Shown: one piece after another, positions 23,904 to 33,371 of the stretch | Layout of the letters: each line of letters begins with the position of its first letter | How positions within the stretch are numbered: position 1 is the stretch's first letter | Source: Wenjunlia vitaminophila DSM 41686 | GTDB taxonomy: Bacteria; Actinomycetota; Actinomycetes; Streptomycetales; Streptomycetaceae | Direction: 5' to 3' | Assembly (NCBI RefSeq): GCF_000380165.1 | Contig: NZ_KB904652.1 | Span: forward strand, 1-64,000 | Length of the DNA: 64,000 nt | Notes under the pieces: generated by a model | Databases searched by the model: none | Told to the model about the DNA's origin: nothing | The model's input: the letters and a program-made list of their open reading frames with translations, nothing else | Program-made: the position numbers and the translations under genes

Positions 23904-25339
23904 GAGCCAGGTTCCACCCGCCTGACCAGGTAGGCCGAGCCCCGGTCCGCGCCGAACTCGTGGGCCGGGCGCTCACCCAGGTACTCCTGGCCCCGCATCT
24001 CGCACCAGGTGGGGATGTCCAGCCGGGCCGCCTCGTCGTCACTGAGCACTGCGACCGCGGAACCCGCCGGAACCTCCCCGATCCGTCGGGCGAGCTCGAT
24101 CACCGGCAGCGGGCAACGCCGCCCCAGCGCGTCCACCACCAACGCCGGGGCCTGCGGGTCCGCCGGCCCCGGGCCCTCGATCCCCGACGGCTCCGTCCGG
24201 GACGCCGCCGGTCCGGACACCCCGAGGCGCTCCCGCACCCCCCGCACCACCTCGGGCAACACGGCGAGGAAACGGTCAACGTCCGCCCGCGTCGTCCCCA
24301 AAGGCAACGACACCCGCACATTGCCTTCGGAGAGCACCCCCATCGCCCGCAGCACATGGCTCGGCGTCAACGTGCTCGACGTACACGAGGACCCCGAGGA
24401 CACGGCGAACCCCGCCCGGTCCAGCTCGCTCAGCAACGCCTCGCCGTCCACGTACAAACAGGAGAACGTGACCAGGTGCGGAAGCCTGCGCACCGGGTCA
24501 CCCACCACCTGGACGTCCGGCACCAGCTCCGGCACCCGAGCCCTGATCACGTCCACCAGCTCCGCCAGTTCCGCCAGCCGCGCCGCCTCCGCACGCACCG
24601 CCCGCAACGAGGCCGCGGCGGCGACCACCGCCGGCACGTTCTCAAAGCCCGGCACCCGGCCCCGCTCGCGTTCGTCCCCGGGCCACACCGGTGCGAACCG
24701 CACCCTCTTGCGCACGGCCAGCAAGCCCACCCCCGGAGGACCGCCCCACTTGTGCGCGCTCGCGGTCAGCAGCGACCAACCCGGCGGCACGTCCAGCCGT
24801 CCCAGGCTCTGCGCCGCATCCACCAGCAGTGGAACGCCGGCCTTCCGACACTCCTCGGCCACCGCCGCAACGGGCTGCACGGTGCCCACCTCGTGGTTCG
24901 CGGACTGGAGGCAGGCCAGCGCGGTGTCCGCGGTCAACGCCCCGGCGAACGCCTCCGGGGAAACCCGACCCATCCGGTCCACGCCCACCAGCGCCACCGT
25001 TCCCCCCGCCGCCTCATGCGCCTCACCCGCGTGCAGCACCGAGGAGTGCTCCACCGCGGACACCACGAGCCGCCGCCCCACCCGTCGGCGCCCCGCCAAC
25101 GCCCCGAGCACCCCCAACTGCACCGCCTGCGTCCCCGACGAGGTGAAGGACAACTCGTCCGGACGACACCCCACCACCTCCGCGGCGCTCTCCCGCGCCG
25201 CGTCCACCAACAACCGGGCCCGCCGGCCCTCCCGGTACAGCCTGGCCGGGTCAGCCCAGCCCTCCTCCAGCGCAGCTACCAGCGCCTGCCGGGCGACGGG
25301 ATGGAGCGGGGCCGACGAGGCCACGTCGAAGTACGTCAT
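23900..25339 (-). CDS. Cysteine desulfurase fused to a TusA-type sulfur-carrier domain
   Basis: Residues 1-370 form a PLP-dependent cysteine desulfurase (NifS/IscS class), with the PLP lysine in ASAHKWGG (K197) and the persulfide cysteine in SSGSSCTSS (C319). After a Pro/Gly linker (about 373-397), residues 398-470 form a TusA/SirA domain with the CPxP motif in LGRRCPLPVIE (C409). Sulfur taken from cysteine can thus be handed within one chain to the carrier cysteine, for thiolation pathways. The fusion is known in actinomycetes. ATG start at 25339. The TAG stop overlaps the right CTAG copy of the MITE. It is divergent from ctaC across a repeat region. Confidence 0.9.
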   Translation of the reverse strand: MTYFDVASSAPLHPVARQALVAALEEGWADPARLYREGRRARLLVDAARESAAEVVGCRPDELSFTSSGTQAVQLGVLGALAGRRRVGRRLVVSAVEHSSVLHAGEAHEAAGGTVALVGVDRMGRVSPEAFAGALTADTALACLQSANHEVGTVQPVAAVAEECRKAGVPLLVDAAQSLGRLDVPPGWSLLTASAHKWGGPPGVGLLAVRKRVRFAPVWPGDERERGRVPGFENVPAVVAAAASLRAVRAEAARLAELAELVDVIRARVPELVPDVQVVGDPVRRLPHLVTFSCLYVDGEALLSELDRAGFAVSSGSSCTSSTLTPSHVLRAMGVLSEGNVRVSLPLGTTRADVDRFLAVLPEVVRGVRERLGVSGPAASRTEPSGIEGPGPADPQAPALVVDALGRRCPLPVIELARRIGEVPAGSAVAVLSDDEAARLDIPTWCEMRGQEYLGERPAHEFGADRGSAYLVRRVEPGS

Positions 25340-25355
25340 GGGGACATCTTTTATT

Positions 25356-25880
25356 GTGTTCGCTCGCCGCCGGCCGCTTTGGGGTGCCCCTGCCGGCGTT
25401 CCTCAGCCGGCTCCCTCGTTCCTCGGTCGCTGGCTTCGTCTCTTGGCAGGGGCGCGGCCTTTGGCTCGCTCACGTCTGCGCGTCGTCGGGGTTCGGGTGC
25501 ACGACACTGCGGCCTTTGTTGGTGTTCGCTCGCCGCCGGCCGCTTTGGGGTGCCCCTGCCGGCGTTCCTCAGACCTGCTCCCTCGTTCCTCGGTCGCTGG
25601 TCTTCGTCTCTTGGCAGGGGCAGCGGTCCGCGGCGCCAGCCGCATGGTGTCACTGCGGCTCGCTCACGTCTGCGCGTCGTCGGGGCGGGGGTGCACGACG
25701 CTGCACCCCTTGTTGTGTTCGGTTGGGGAGCCTCCGTCTGGGTTCCCCGACGCCGCGCTCCCTCGCGTGGGGTTGGGCCGTTGGAGGGGAACGCTCCGGT
25801 GGAGGGGGTGGTCCACATGGCTGTGTGGGGAGCTGGGGTGGTAGCCCGGAAGGGAGGAGAAAGGAGCGCCACGCCGGGTT
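25356..25880. repeat. Tandem direct repeats in the 688-bp gap between the desulfurase gene and ctaC
   Basis: Unit 1 (25356-25521) and unit 2 (25522-25714) both begin with the same 51 bp starting GTGTTCGCTCGCCGCCGGCC and share further blocks (CTCCCTCGTTCCTCGGTCGCTGG, CTCTTGGCAGGGGC, GCTCGCTCACGTCTGCGC). Unit 2 has about 27 extra bp. A third, strongly diverged unit starts at 25715 (GTGTTCGG). Each full unit can form a stem from GCCCCTGCC and GGCAGGGGC (25386-25394 with 25445-25453 in unit 1). No gene is visible here; stretches open in several frames are antisense-like and lack ribosome sites. Confidence 0.75.
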
Positions 25881-26027
25881 AGCGCCACCTGCTCGCACGA
25901 CCCCAAAAGGCGTCCAGTAGGGTTTGGTCCGCATAAACATCAAACCCCTGCCCGCGCAAGGGCCGGACCGCCACAAGGCCGGCGGCCAGGCACGAAGCCG
26001 CGGGCGAGACTCTCGGGAAGGCGCTAC

Positions 26028-26999
26028 GTGAGTCCCAACGGCTCCGACCGCTCACCGCGGCGCTCGATGCGGCGGAGGCTGCCGCAGGCGATCGCCGCGG
26101 GCCTGGTCCTGGTGACCGCCACCGGTTGCACCTACGAAGACTTCCCCAGGCTCGGTCTGCCCAGCCCCGCCACGGAGCAGGGGCCAATCGTGATCCGCCT
26201 GTGGCAGGGCTCCTGGGCTGCCGCACTCGCCATCGGCGTGCTGGTGTGGGGCCTGGTTCTGTGGGCCGTCATCTTCCACCGTCGTAGCCGCACCAAGGTG
26301 GAGGTGCCCGCACAGACCCGGTACAACCTGCCCATCGAGGCGTTGTACACGGTGGTTCCCCTGATCGTCATCGCTGTCCTGTTCTACTTCACCGCTCGGG
26401 ACGAGTCCGAGTTGATGGAGACCTCCAAGAAGCCGGACCACGTGGTGAACGTGATCGGCTTCCAGTGGAGCTGGGCCTGGAACTACATGGAGAACGTGGA
26501 CGGCGACCCGGCCACGCCCAAGACCCCGCTCAAGGACCAGCCGGAGCTCGAGGCGATCGACAACGACTGGCTGGACAGGGTTCCCGAGGGCGCCGAAGGG
26601 GTGTACGAGTTCGGTACCCCTGGCAAGCCGCCGACGCTGGTCCTGCCGAAGGGCGAGAGCGTCCAGTTCATCCTGACCTCGCGTGACGTCATCCACTCGT
26701 TCTGGGTGCCGAGCTTCCTGTTCAAGATGGACGTCATTCCCGGTCACACCAACCGGTTCGAGATCACCGCGACCAAGGAGGGGACGTTCCGCGGCAAGTG
26801 CGCCGAGCTGTGCGGTGTCGACCACTCCCGGATGCTCTTCAACGTCAAGGTCGTCTCACCCGCCGAGTACCGGGACTACCTGAAGACCCTCGAGGACAAG
26901 GGACAGACCGGCTACCTGAAGGCGGGCATCCCGACGTTCCGGGACACCGAAGAGGCCAAGGAGCTCGAGAAGCACCCGGCGGGAAGTGAGCACAAGTGA
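26028..26999 (+). CDS. ctaC: Cytochrome c oxidase subunit II (aa3 type), lipoprotein
   Basis: Carries the dinuclear CuA centre that takes electrons from the bc1 complex to the aa3 oxidase. The 323-residue protein has a lipoprotein-type signal ending ATGC (C34), two transmembrane helices (about 59-80 and 104-122), then the exported cupredoxin domain with aromatic patch QWSWAWNY and CuA ligands in [14 protein letters not shown]. An insertion of about 25 acidic residues (about 160-190) is typical of actinobacterial CtaC. GTG start with GGGAAGG upstream. First gene of ctaC-ctaD-ctaF, overlapping ctaD by 4 nt. Confidence 0.95.
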   Translation: MSPNGSDRSPRRSMRRRLPQAIAAGLVLVTATGCTYEDFPRLGLPSPATEQGPIVIRLWQGSWAAALAIGVLVWGLVLWAVIFHRRSRTKVEVPAQTRYNLPIEALYTVVPLIVIAVLFYFTARDESELMETSKKPDHVVNVIGFQWSWAWNYMENVDGDPATPKTPLKDQPELEAIDNDWLDRVPEGAEGVYEFGTPGKPPTLVLPKGESVQFILTSRDVIHSFWVPSFLFKMDVIPGHTNRFEITATKEGTFRGKCAELCGVDHSRMLFNVKVVSPAEYRDYLKTLEDKGQTGYLKAGIPTFRDTEEAKELEKHPAGSEHK

Positions 27000-28756
27000 G
27001 CATCCCCAATCAGTTCAAGGGTGCCGCCACGGCGTCTCCCGCGGGCGAGGCGGCCGCCTCGCTGCCGGCGGCCCGCCGGAAGTCACCGGGTCAGATCGTG
27101 GTCAAGTGGATCACCACCACCGACCACAAGACCATCGGCACGATGTACCTGGTCACCTCGTTCGCCTTCTTCTGCATCGGTGGCCTGATGGCGCTGCTGA
27201 TGCGCGCTGAGCTGGCTCGCCCGGGGCTCCAGGTGATGTCGAACGAGCAGTTCAACCAGGCGTTCACCATGCACGGCACGATCATGCTGCTGATGTTCGC
27301 CACCCCGCTGTTCGCCGGCTTCGCCAACTGGATCATGCCGTTGCAGATCGGCGCCCCGGACGTGGCGTTCCCCCGGCTGAACATGTTCGCGTACTGGCTG
27401 TACCTGTTCGGCTCGCTGATTGCGGTGGCTGGCTTCCTCACCCCGCAGGGCGCCGCGGACTTCGGCTGGTTCGCCTATGCGCCGCTCTCCGACGCGGTGC
27501 GTTCGCCGGGCATCGGCGCCGACATGTGGATCATGGGCCTGGCCTTCTCCGGCTTCGGCACCATCCTGGGCGCGGTCAACTTCATCACCACCGTCATCTG
27601 CATGCGCGCCCCCGGTATGACCATGTTCCGGATGCCGATCTTCACCTGGAACGTGCTGCTCACCGGCGTGCTGATCCTGCTGGCCTTCCCGGTGCTCGCC
27701 GCCGCGCTGTTCGCGCTGGAGGCGGACCGGAAGTTCGGAGCGCACATCTTCGATCCAGCCAACGGCGGCGCGTTGCTCTGGCAACACCTCTTCTGGTTCT
27801 TCGGCCATCCAGAGGTCTACATCATCGCGTTGCCGTTCTTCGGCATCATCTCCGAGGTCGTCCCGGTCTTCAGCCGCAAGCCGATGTTCGGCTACATCGG
27901 CCTGGTGTCCGCGACGGTGATGATCGCCGGTCTGTCGGTGACGGTGTGGGCGCACCACATGTTCGCCACGGGTGGCGTGCTGTTGCCGTTCTTCTCCTTC
28001 ATGAGCCTCGCCATCGCGGTGCCCACCGGTGTGAAGTTCTTCAACTGGATCGGAACGATGTGGAAGGGGTCGCTGAGTTTCGAGACCCCGATGCTGTGGG
28101 CCATCGGCTTCCTCATCACCTTCACCTTCGGTGGTCTCACCGGCGTCATCCTCGCCTCGCCGCCGATGGACTTCCACGTCTCCGACACCTACTTCGTGGT
28201 GGCGCACTTCCACTACGTGGTGTTCGGCACCGTGGTCTTCGCGATGTTCTCCGGGTTCCACTTCTGGTGGCCCAAGTTCACCGGGAAGATGCTGGACGAG
28301 CGGCTCGGCAAGATCACGTTCTGGACGCTCTTCCTCGGGTTCCACGGCACCTTCCTGGTGCAGCACTGGCTGGGTGCCGAGGGCATGCCGCGTCGCTACG
28401 CGGACTACCTCGCCGGTGAGGGGCTCACCACGCTGAACACCTTCTCCACCATCTGCTCGTTCCTGCTGGGCCTGTCGATCCTGCCGTTCTTCTACAACAT
28501 CTGGAAGACTGCCAAGTACGGCAAGAAGGTCGAGGTGGACGACCCCTGGGGCTTCGGCAGGTCGCTCGAGTGGGCCACCTCCTGCCCGCCCCCGCGGCAC
28601 AACTTCGTCTCGCTGCCGCGCATCAGGTCCGAGTCCCCGGCCTTCGACCTGCACCACCCGGAGATCGCCGCGATGGACCGGCTCGAGAACCACAGCGATG
28701 ACAGTGACCTGGTGCTGGTCGGGCAGGCCGAGGTCAAGAAGGAGGGCCTGGAGTGA
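26996..28756 (+). CDS. ctaD: Cytochrome c oxidase subunit I
   Basis: Catalytic subunit containing heme a and the heme a3-CuB site, pumping protons while reducing oxygen to water. The 586-residue protein has 12 predicted membrane helices. Conserved segments include the CuB/proton region [18 protein letters not shown] with the His-Tyr pair, GVLLPFFSF, and the heme ligand histidines in [16 protein letters not shown] start overlapping ctaC by 4 nt and ending in a 4-nt overlap with ctaF, so all three are translationally coupled. Confidence 0.96.
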   Translation: MSIPNQFKGAATASPAGEAAASLPAARRKSPGQIVVKWITTTDHKTIGTMYLVTSFAFFCIGGLMALLMRAELARPGLQVMSNEQFNQAFTMHGTIMLLMFATPLFAGFANWIMPLQIGAPDVAFPRLNMFAYWLYLFGSLIAVAGFLTPQGAADFGWFAYAPLSDAVRSPGIGADMWIMGLAFSGFGTILGAVNFITTVICMRAPGMTMFRMPIFTWNVLLTGVLILLAFPVLAAALFALEADRKFGAHIFDPANGGALLWQHLFWFFGHPEVYIIALPFFGIISEVVPVFSRKPMFGYIGLVSATVMIAGLSVTVWAHHMFATGGVLLPFFSFMSLAIAVPTGVKFFNWIGTMWKGSLSFETPMLWAIGFLITFTFGGLTGVILASPPMDFHVSDTYFVVAHFHYVVFGTVVFAMFSGFHFWWPKFTGKMLDERLGKITFWTLFLGFHGTFLVQHWLGAEGMPRRYADYLAGEGLTTLNTFSTICSFLLGLSILPFFYNIWKTAKYGKKVEVDDPWGFGRSLEWATSCPPPRHNFVSLPRIRSESPAFDLHHPEIAAMDRLENHSDDSDLVLVGQAEVKKEGLE

Positions 28757-29151
28757 AGGTCCAAGGCAAGCTGTTCTTCGGCCTCGCCGTCTTCCTGTTG
28801 GCCATAACGATCCTGTACGGCGTCTGGTCGAAGGAGCCGGCCGGCACCACGGCGCTGGCCCTGGCGTTCGGCCTGACCCTGATGATCGGCTACTACCTGG
28901 TGTTCACCGCACGCCGGGTGGACACCGGAGCGCAGGACCGCAAGGAGGCTGACGTCGCGGACGACGCCGGCGAGCTGGGCTTCTTCGCCCCGCACAGTTG
29001 GCAGCCGCTCGCCCTGGCGATCGGTGGCGCACTGGCCTTCCTGGGCATCGTCTTCGGCTGGTGGCTGCTGTTCTTCTCGCTCCCGATCTTCGCCATCGGC
29101 CTCTTCGGGTGGGTGTTCGAGTTCTACCACGGCGAGGACCAGCGGTACTGA
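28753..29151 (+). CDS. ctaF: Cytochrome c oxidase subunit IV (actinobacterial)
   Basis: A 132-residue small membrane subunit of the actinobacterial aa3 oxidase, with four predicted helices: two near the N-terminus (about 5-23 and 32-50) and two after the charged loop [19 protein letters not shown] (about 86-124). It ends [14 protein letters not shown], characteristic of the family. GTG start, 4-nt overlap with ctaD. It is needed for assembly or stability of the oxidase rather than catalysis. Confidence 0.93.
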   Translation: MKVQGKLFFGLAVFLLAITILYGVWSKEPAGTTALALAFGLTLMIGYYLVFTARRVDTGAQDRKEADVADDAGELGFFAPHSWQPLALAIGGALAFLGIVFGWWLLFFSLPIFAIGLFGWVFEFYHGEDQRY

Positions 29152-29176
29152 GTTCCGGACCTCACCGAGCTGCTCC

Positions 29177-29218
29177 CACCGGGGCCCGACCACGACACAC
29201 CGTGGTCGGGCCCCGGTG
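29177..29218 (+). terminator. Terminator of ctaC-ctaD-ctaF
   Basis: A perfect 18-bp stem (CACCGGGGCCCGACCACG at 29177-29194 and its complement at 29201-29218) with a 6-nt loop lies 25 bp past ctaF. It is among the strongest hairpins in the window. Confidence 0.85.
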
Positions 29219-29345
29219 CGTGCGGGCCGGAATAGGGCCGCACGAGTGGCCGCACCACCCGGGCGGCTCAGCGAACGACCGCCCGGCTGAGTGCTCCTGC
29301 TCCGTCTTCCTACGCTGAGGGGGACTCATAGCATGGGAGGCAGAG

Positions 29346-30605
29346 GTGTCCCAGATACGGTCACACCGCCCCCGTCACCGCCGCGCGGCGTACGGGGCAC
29401 TGATATCCGTGCCGGTGGCTGCGACGGTCCTCGCCTGTTCGGGTCCGGCCCCGATGGCCACACCCCCCAACGACCTGGCCGGCCAGGTCGATGTCCGACC
29501 CGCTGACGGCAGCGAGAAGGTGGACCCCGACCGGGAGATCACCGTGGACACCAGGGCCAAGGGCAGCCGGATCACCGACGTCGTGGTCACCGACGCCTCG
29601 GGGCGGCAGGTCAGGGGCAGGCTCTCGCCCCGGGGGGAGCACTGGCGCAGCAACACCTCGCTGGCGGCGGGGGTGCGCTACACCGTCCGGGTACAGCTCA
29701 TCACCCGGGAGGGAGACACCGGCCTGGGGGCCTTCGGGTTCACCACCGCTCCCGCGGACAAGCTGCTCCGGGCCACCTTCGGGCCGGAGGGCAAGCGGTA
29801 CGGCGTGGGGCAGCCGATCACCGCCCAGCTCAGCCACAAGGTCTCCGACCGCGCCGCACGGGCCGTGGTGGAGCGCGGACTTCGGGTCTCGTCGCACCCC
29901 CAGCACACGGGTCGGTGGTACTGGGTGGACGACCGGACGCTGCACTACCGACCCCGTGAGTACTGGCCGGCCCACGCCACCGTGACGGTGCACAGCAACC
30001 TGCACGGTGTGCGCATCCAGGAAGGCCTACACGGCGGTTCGAGCCGCCCGCTGAGCTTCACCACGGGGGACAGGGTGGAGGCGGTGGTGGACGCCGCGGC
30101 GCACCGGATGACGGTGCACCGGAACGGCCGAACGGTGCGGAGCATCCCGGTGACCACCGGCAAACCCGGCTTCGCCACCAGGAACGGGACCAAGGTGGTC
30201 CTCTCCCAGGAGGAGACGGTGCGGATGACCGGCAGCAGCATCGGCATCCCCGCGGGGAGCGCCGACTCCTACGACCTCCAGGTCCGCTGGGCCACCCGGG
30301 TGACCTGGAGCGGGGAGTACGTGCACGCGGCGCCCTGGTCGACCGGGAACCACGGGGTGGCGAACGTCAGCCACGGCTGCACGGGGATGGGCACCGAGGC
30401 CGCCCGCTGGTTCTTCAACCTGGTCCGGCCGGGTGACCTGATCACCGTGATCAACAGCGAGGGCGAGCAGATGACGCCGTTCGACAACGGCTTCGGCGAC
30501 TGGAACCTCACCTGGGAACAGTGGCGCCGGGGGAGTGCGGTGGAGCAGGAGACGGCGCTTCGCGAGTCGACCGCGCCGGCCCGGCTCAGCCCCCAGACCA
30601 CCTAG
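29346..30605 (+). CDS. L,D-transpeptidase lipoprotein (YkuD domain)
   Basis: A 419-residue exported protein with a lipobox (VLACSG, Cys at about 31), so probably anchored in the outer leaflet of the membrane. Two Ig-like domains (about 45-135 and 140-235) precede the YkuD catalytic domain (about 243-365), which holds the active-site motif SHGCTGM with the nucleophile cysteine and the upstream HGVANV. It forms 3-3 cross-links in peptidoglycan. GTG start behind GGGAGGCAGAG. It lies between the cta operon and the convergent qcr operon. Confidence 0.93.
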   Translation: MSQIRSHRPRHRRAAYGALISVPVAATVLACSGPAPMATPPNDLAGQVDVRPADGSEKVDPDREITVDTRAKGSRITDVVVTDASGRQVRGRLSPRGEHWRSNTSLAAGVRYTVRVQLITREGDTGLGAFGFTTAPADKLLRATFGPEGKRYGVGQPITAQLSHKVSDRAARAVVERGLRVSSHPQHTGRWYWVDDRTLHYRPREYWPAHATVTVHSNLHGVRIQEGLHGGSSRPLSFTTGDRVEAVVDAAAHRMTVHRNGRTVRSIPVTTGKPGFATRNGTKVVLSQEETVRMTGSSIGIPAGSADSYDLQVRWATRVTWSGEYVHAAPWSTGNHGVANVSHGCTGMGTEAARWFFNLVRPGDLITVINSEGEQMTPFDNGFGDWNLTWEQWRRGSAVEQETALRESTAPARLSPQTT

Positions 30606-30629
30606 GCACCACCCGCGGGCACGAGAAAG

Positions 30630-30675
30630 GGAAGGGCCCCGGTCACGGACGGCTGTCCGAGACCGGGGCCCTTCC
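30630..30675. terminator. Bidirectional terminator between L,D-transpeptidase and qcrB
   Basis: GGAAGGGCCCCGGTC (30630-30644) and its exact complement (30661-30675), flanked by AAA and TT. It sits between convergent stops at 30605 and 30694 and can serve both genes. Confidence 0.8.
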
Positions 30676-30693
30676 TTCGGCCCTGAGCGTCGA

Positions 30694-32319
30694 TCAGTGG
30701 TGGCCGCTGGTGATCTCCGCGTGCTCCTCCGCGGTGGGCTTGGGGATCTGCCCGCCCTCGCCGAAGTAGCCGCGCGAGAGCCGCGCCCGCAACTTGTCGG
30801 TGAGCTTCACCTTGCGGGCGACGCCGTTCTCGTCGACCGCCCCCTCGACCTTGAACGGCTTGGGCTGTTCGTGTTGGGTCAGGACGTAGAGCCGGTCCTG
30901 GGACAGCGGCTCGTGCACCTCGATGAACTCGCCGTGCGGCAGGCGCTTGATCACACCGGTCTCCCGGCCGTGCAGCACCTTGTCCCGGTCCCGACGCTGG
31001 AGGCCCAGGCAGATCCGCTTGGTCGCCATGAAGACCAACACCGGGACCACGAAGATACCGATGCGGATGAACCAGGTGATCGCGTTGATCGACAGGTGGA
31101 AGTGGGTCGCGAACAGGTCGTTGCCGCCACCGATGAGCAGCAGGATGTACAGGCTGATCCAGGCCGCGCCGAGCCCGGTGCGGACCGGGACGTTGCGCGG
31201 GCGGTCCAGCAGGTGGTGCTCCCGCTTGTCACCCGTGATCCACGACTCGATGAACGGGTACACGCCGATGGCCAGCAGGACCAGTGGGAAGACCATCGCG
31301 GGGATGAAGACCCCCAGCGCCAGGGTGTGACCCCAGGCGTTGATCTCCCAGCCAGGCATCACCCGGATCAGGCCCTCCGCGAAGCCCATGTACCAGTCTG
31401 GCTGGGCGTCCGTGGAGACGTGGTCGGGTCGATAGGGGCCGTAGGCCCAGATCGGGTTCACCGTGGCGATCGCCGCCATGATGGAGATGACGCCGAAGAC
31501 GATGAACATGAAGCCGCCGGCCTTGGCCATGTACACCGGCATGAACGGCTGGCCGACCACGTTGCTGTTGGTGCGGCCGGGGCCGGGGTACTGGGTGTGC
31601 TTGTGGTAGATCACCAGGAACAGGTGCACCACAAACAGACCCACCATGATGCCCGGCAGCAGCAGGATGTGGATGCTGTAGAACCGCGGGATGATGTCCG
31701 TGCCCGGGAACTCGCCCCCGTACAGGAAGAACGAGAGGTAGGTGCCGATCAACGGCGTGGACAGGATCGCGCCCTCCATGAACCGCACGCCCGTGCCGGA
31801 CAGCAGGTCGTCGGGGAGCGAGTAGCCCAGGAAGCCCTCGAACATGGCGAGGAACAGCAGCGTCCAGCCGACCAGCCAGTTGATCTCACGCGGCTTGCGG
31901 AACGCGCCGGTGAAGAACACCCGCATCATGTGCACCACGAGTGCGGCGACGAAGACGATCGCCCCCCAGTGGTGGATCTGCCGGATCAGCAGGCCGCCGC
32001 GCACCTCGAAGCTGATGTCCAGCGTCGACTTGTACGCCTCGGACATGTGTACGCCCTGCAGGGGCACGTACTCGCCGTCGTAGACGACCTCGCCCATGCT
32101 GGGGTTGAAGAAGAGGGTCAGGTAGACGCCAGTCAGGATCACGATGATGAAGCTGAACATGGCGATCTCCCCGAGCATGAAGGACCAGTGGTCCGGGAAG
32201 ATCTTGCGCAGGTTGGCCTTCGCCAGGCCGTAGATACCCAGCCGACCGTCTGCCCAGTCGGCCGCCTTCAGCGCCGCCGGGTCCTTGCGGACCGGCTTCG
32301 CGTTGTCGGTAGTACTCAT
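30694..32319 (-). CDS. qcrB: Cytochrome bc1 complex cytochrome b subunit
   Basis: Diheme membrane subunit that oxidises menaquinol. The 541-residue protein has the N-terminal b-type core with heme histidines in the RQIHHWGA and MRVFFTGAFRKPRE regions, the PDHWSF start, and the quinol-site motifs GYSLPDDLLSGTG and PEW-equivalent QPDWYMGF. It has an extended C-terminal domain (about 420-541), typical of actinobacteria. The ATG overlaps the end of qcrA by 4 nt. Last gene of ctaE-qcrC-qcrA-qcrB. Confidence 0.95.
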   Translation of the reverse strand: MSTTDNAKPVRKDPAALKAADWADGRLGIYGLAKANLRKIFPDHWSFMLGEIAMFSFIIVILTGVYLTLFFNPSMGEVVYDGEYVPLQGVHMSEAYKSTLDISFEVRGGLLIRQIHHWGAIVFVAALVVHMMRVFFTGAFRKPREINWLVGWTLLFLAMFEGFLGYSLPDDLLSGTGVRFMEGAILSTPLIGTYLSFFLYGGEFPGTDIIPRFYSIHILLLPGIMVGLFVVHLFLVIYHKHTQYPGPGRTNSNVVGQPFMPVYMAKAGGFMFIVFGVISIMAAIATVNPIWAYGPYRPDHVSTDAQPDWYMGFAEGLIRVMPGWEINAWGHTLALGVFIPAMVFPLVLLAIGVYPFIESWITGDKREHHLLDRPRNVPVRTGLGAAWISLYILLLIGGGNDLFATHFHLSINAITWFIRIGIFVVPVLVFMATKRICLGLQRRDRDKVLHGRETGVIKRLPHGEFIEVHEPLSQDRLYVLTQHEQPKPFKVEGAVDENGVARKVKLTDKLRARLSRGYFGEGGQIPKPTAEEHAEITSGHH

Positions 32320-33371
32320 CCGCGCTCCCAGAAGCTCGGGCCGACAGGCTCATCGAAGTCGCCCAGAGCCTGTAGGTTGCCCTCTTCGTTGACGCTGATC
32401 CGAAGCTGCGGGAGAGGGTGACCCGCGGGTCCGAAGATCACGCGTGCGCCGTCCGCCAGGTCGAACGTGGACTGGTGGCACGGGCACAGCACGTGGTGCG
32501 TCTGCGACTCGTAGAGGCTGATCGGGCAGCCCACGTGGGTGCAGATCTTGGAGAAGGCCACGATGCCCTCGTAGCCCCAGTCGCGCTCGCGCTTGTCCTT
32601 GATGTCGTCGGGGTTGAGCCTGACGATCATCAGGGCCGCCTTGGCGATCTGCTCCAAGAAGTCGTGGTCTTCCTCCTCCAGGCCCTCGGGCACGGCGAAG
32701 ACCAGGGAACCCACGGTCACGTCGGAAGGCTTGATCGGCAGCCCGGTGTTCTGGTTGATGAGCTGCTTGCCCTTCCCCCACAACGTGTGGCGGAGCTTGT
32801 CCTCGGGCAGCGGGCCGAGGTCACGCAGCAGCACCACGCCGGAGAGCGGCACCAGGGCCAGCGCGCCGAACATGGTGTTGCGGATCAGCTTCCGGCGCCC
32901 CAGCACGCTGTCCTTGGCACCCTCGGCGAAGTCCGCCAGGACCTGCTGGCGCAGCTCGGGGGAGGCCGCGATGGGGTGCCGCTCCTGCGGGATCTCGTGC
33001 CCGGACATCAGCGTGCGGGCCCAGTGGACGGCGCCGGCGCCGATGGTGAAGAGCGCCACGCCGAGGGTGAGCCCCAGGGCGAAGTTCAACGCGTTGACGT
33101 GACCGAACGGCCAGATGTGCACGATGGTCGTCCGGTCGATGACGACGAACGAGGCGATGAACCCGATCGTCGCCAACATCGACAGGGTGAACATGAAGGC
33201 GATGGCGCGCTCGGAACGTGCGGCGGCGTCCTCGTCGATGTCCTGCCGGCGCGGCTGGTGGGGCGGCAGGCCCGGGTCGGGGAAGGACGGGGTGCCGGTC
33301 TCCTCCACCTCTCCGGAGTGGCCCGTCGGCCGGTCCGGGAGGTTCCCGCCCTTGATGTCGTCGCTGCTCAT
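32316..33371 (-). CDS. qcrA: Rieske iron-sulfur subunit of the bc1 complex
   Basis: A 351-residue Rieske protein with three N-terminal membrane helices (about 55-75, 90-112, 170-190), as in actinobacteria; canonical Rieske proteins have one. The 2Fe-2S ligands are in CTHVGCPISLYE and CPCHQSTFDLADG. The ATG overlaps the qcrC stop by one base (TAATG), and its own stop overlaps qcrB by 4 nt. The first 50 residues are hydrophilic and proline-rich. Confidence 0.95.
   Translation of the reverse strand: MSSDDIKGGNLPDRPTGHSGEVEETGTPSFPDPGLPPHQPRRQDIDEDAAARSERAIAFMFTLSMLATIGFIASFVVIDRTTIVHIWPFGHVNALNFALGLTLGVALFTIGAGAVHWARTLMSGHEIPQERHPIAASPELRQQVLADFAEGAKDSVLGRRKLIRNTMFGALALVPLSGVVLLRDLGPLPEDKLRHTLWGKGKQLINQNTGLPIKPSDVTVGSLVFAVPEGLEEEDHDFLEQIAKAALMIVRLNPDDIKDKRERDWGYEGIVAFSKICTHVGCPISLYESQTHHVLCPCHQSTFDLADGARVIFGPAGHPLPQLRISVNEEGNLQALGDFDEPVGPSFWERG

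Noticed and set aside
25356-25714. CRISPR array in the repeat region before ctaC
   Set aside because: Units are 166 and 193 bp, largely similar throughout, with no short repeats and unique spacers; no cas genes nearby.
25354-25972. Several open frames in both directions in the desulfurase-ctaC gap
   Set aside because: They are R/P/S-rich, overlap one another, follow the DNA repeats and lack ribosome sites.
30535-32421. 628-codon open frame on the + strand opposite qcrB
   Set aside because: Histidine/aspartate/valine-rich shadow of qcrB with no ribosome site; qcrB itself is unmistakable.
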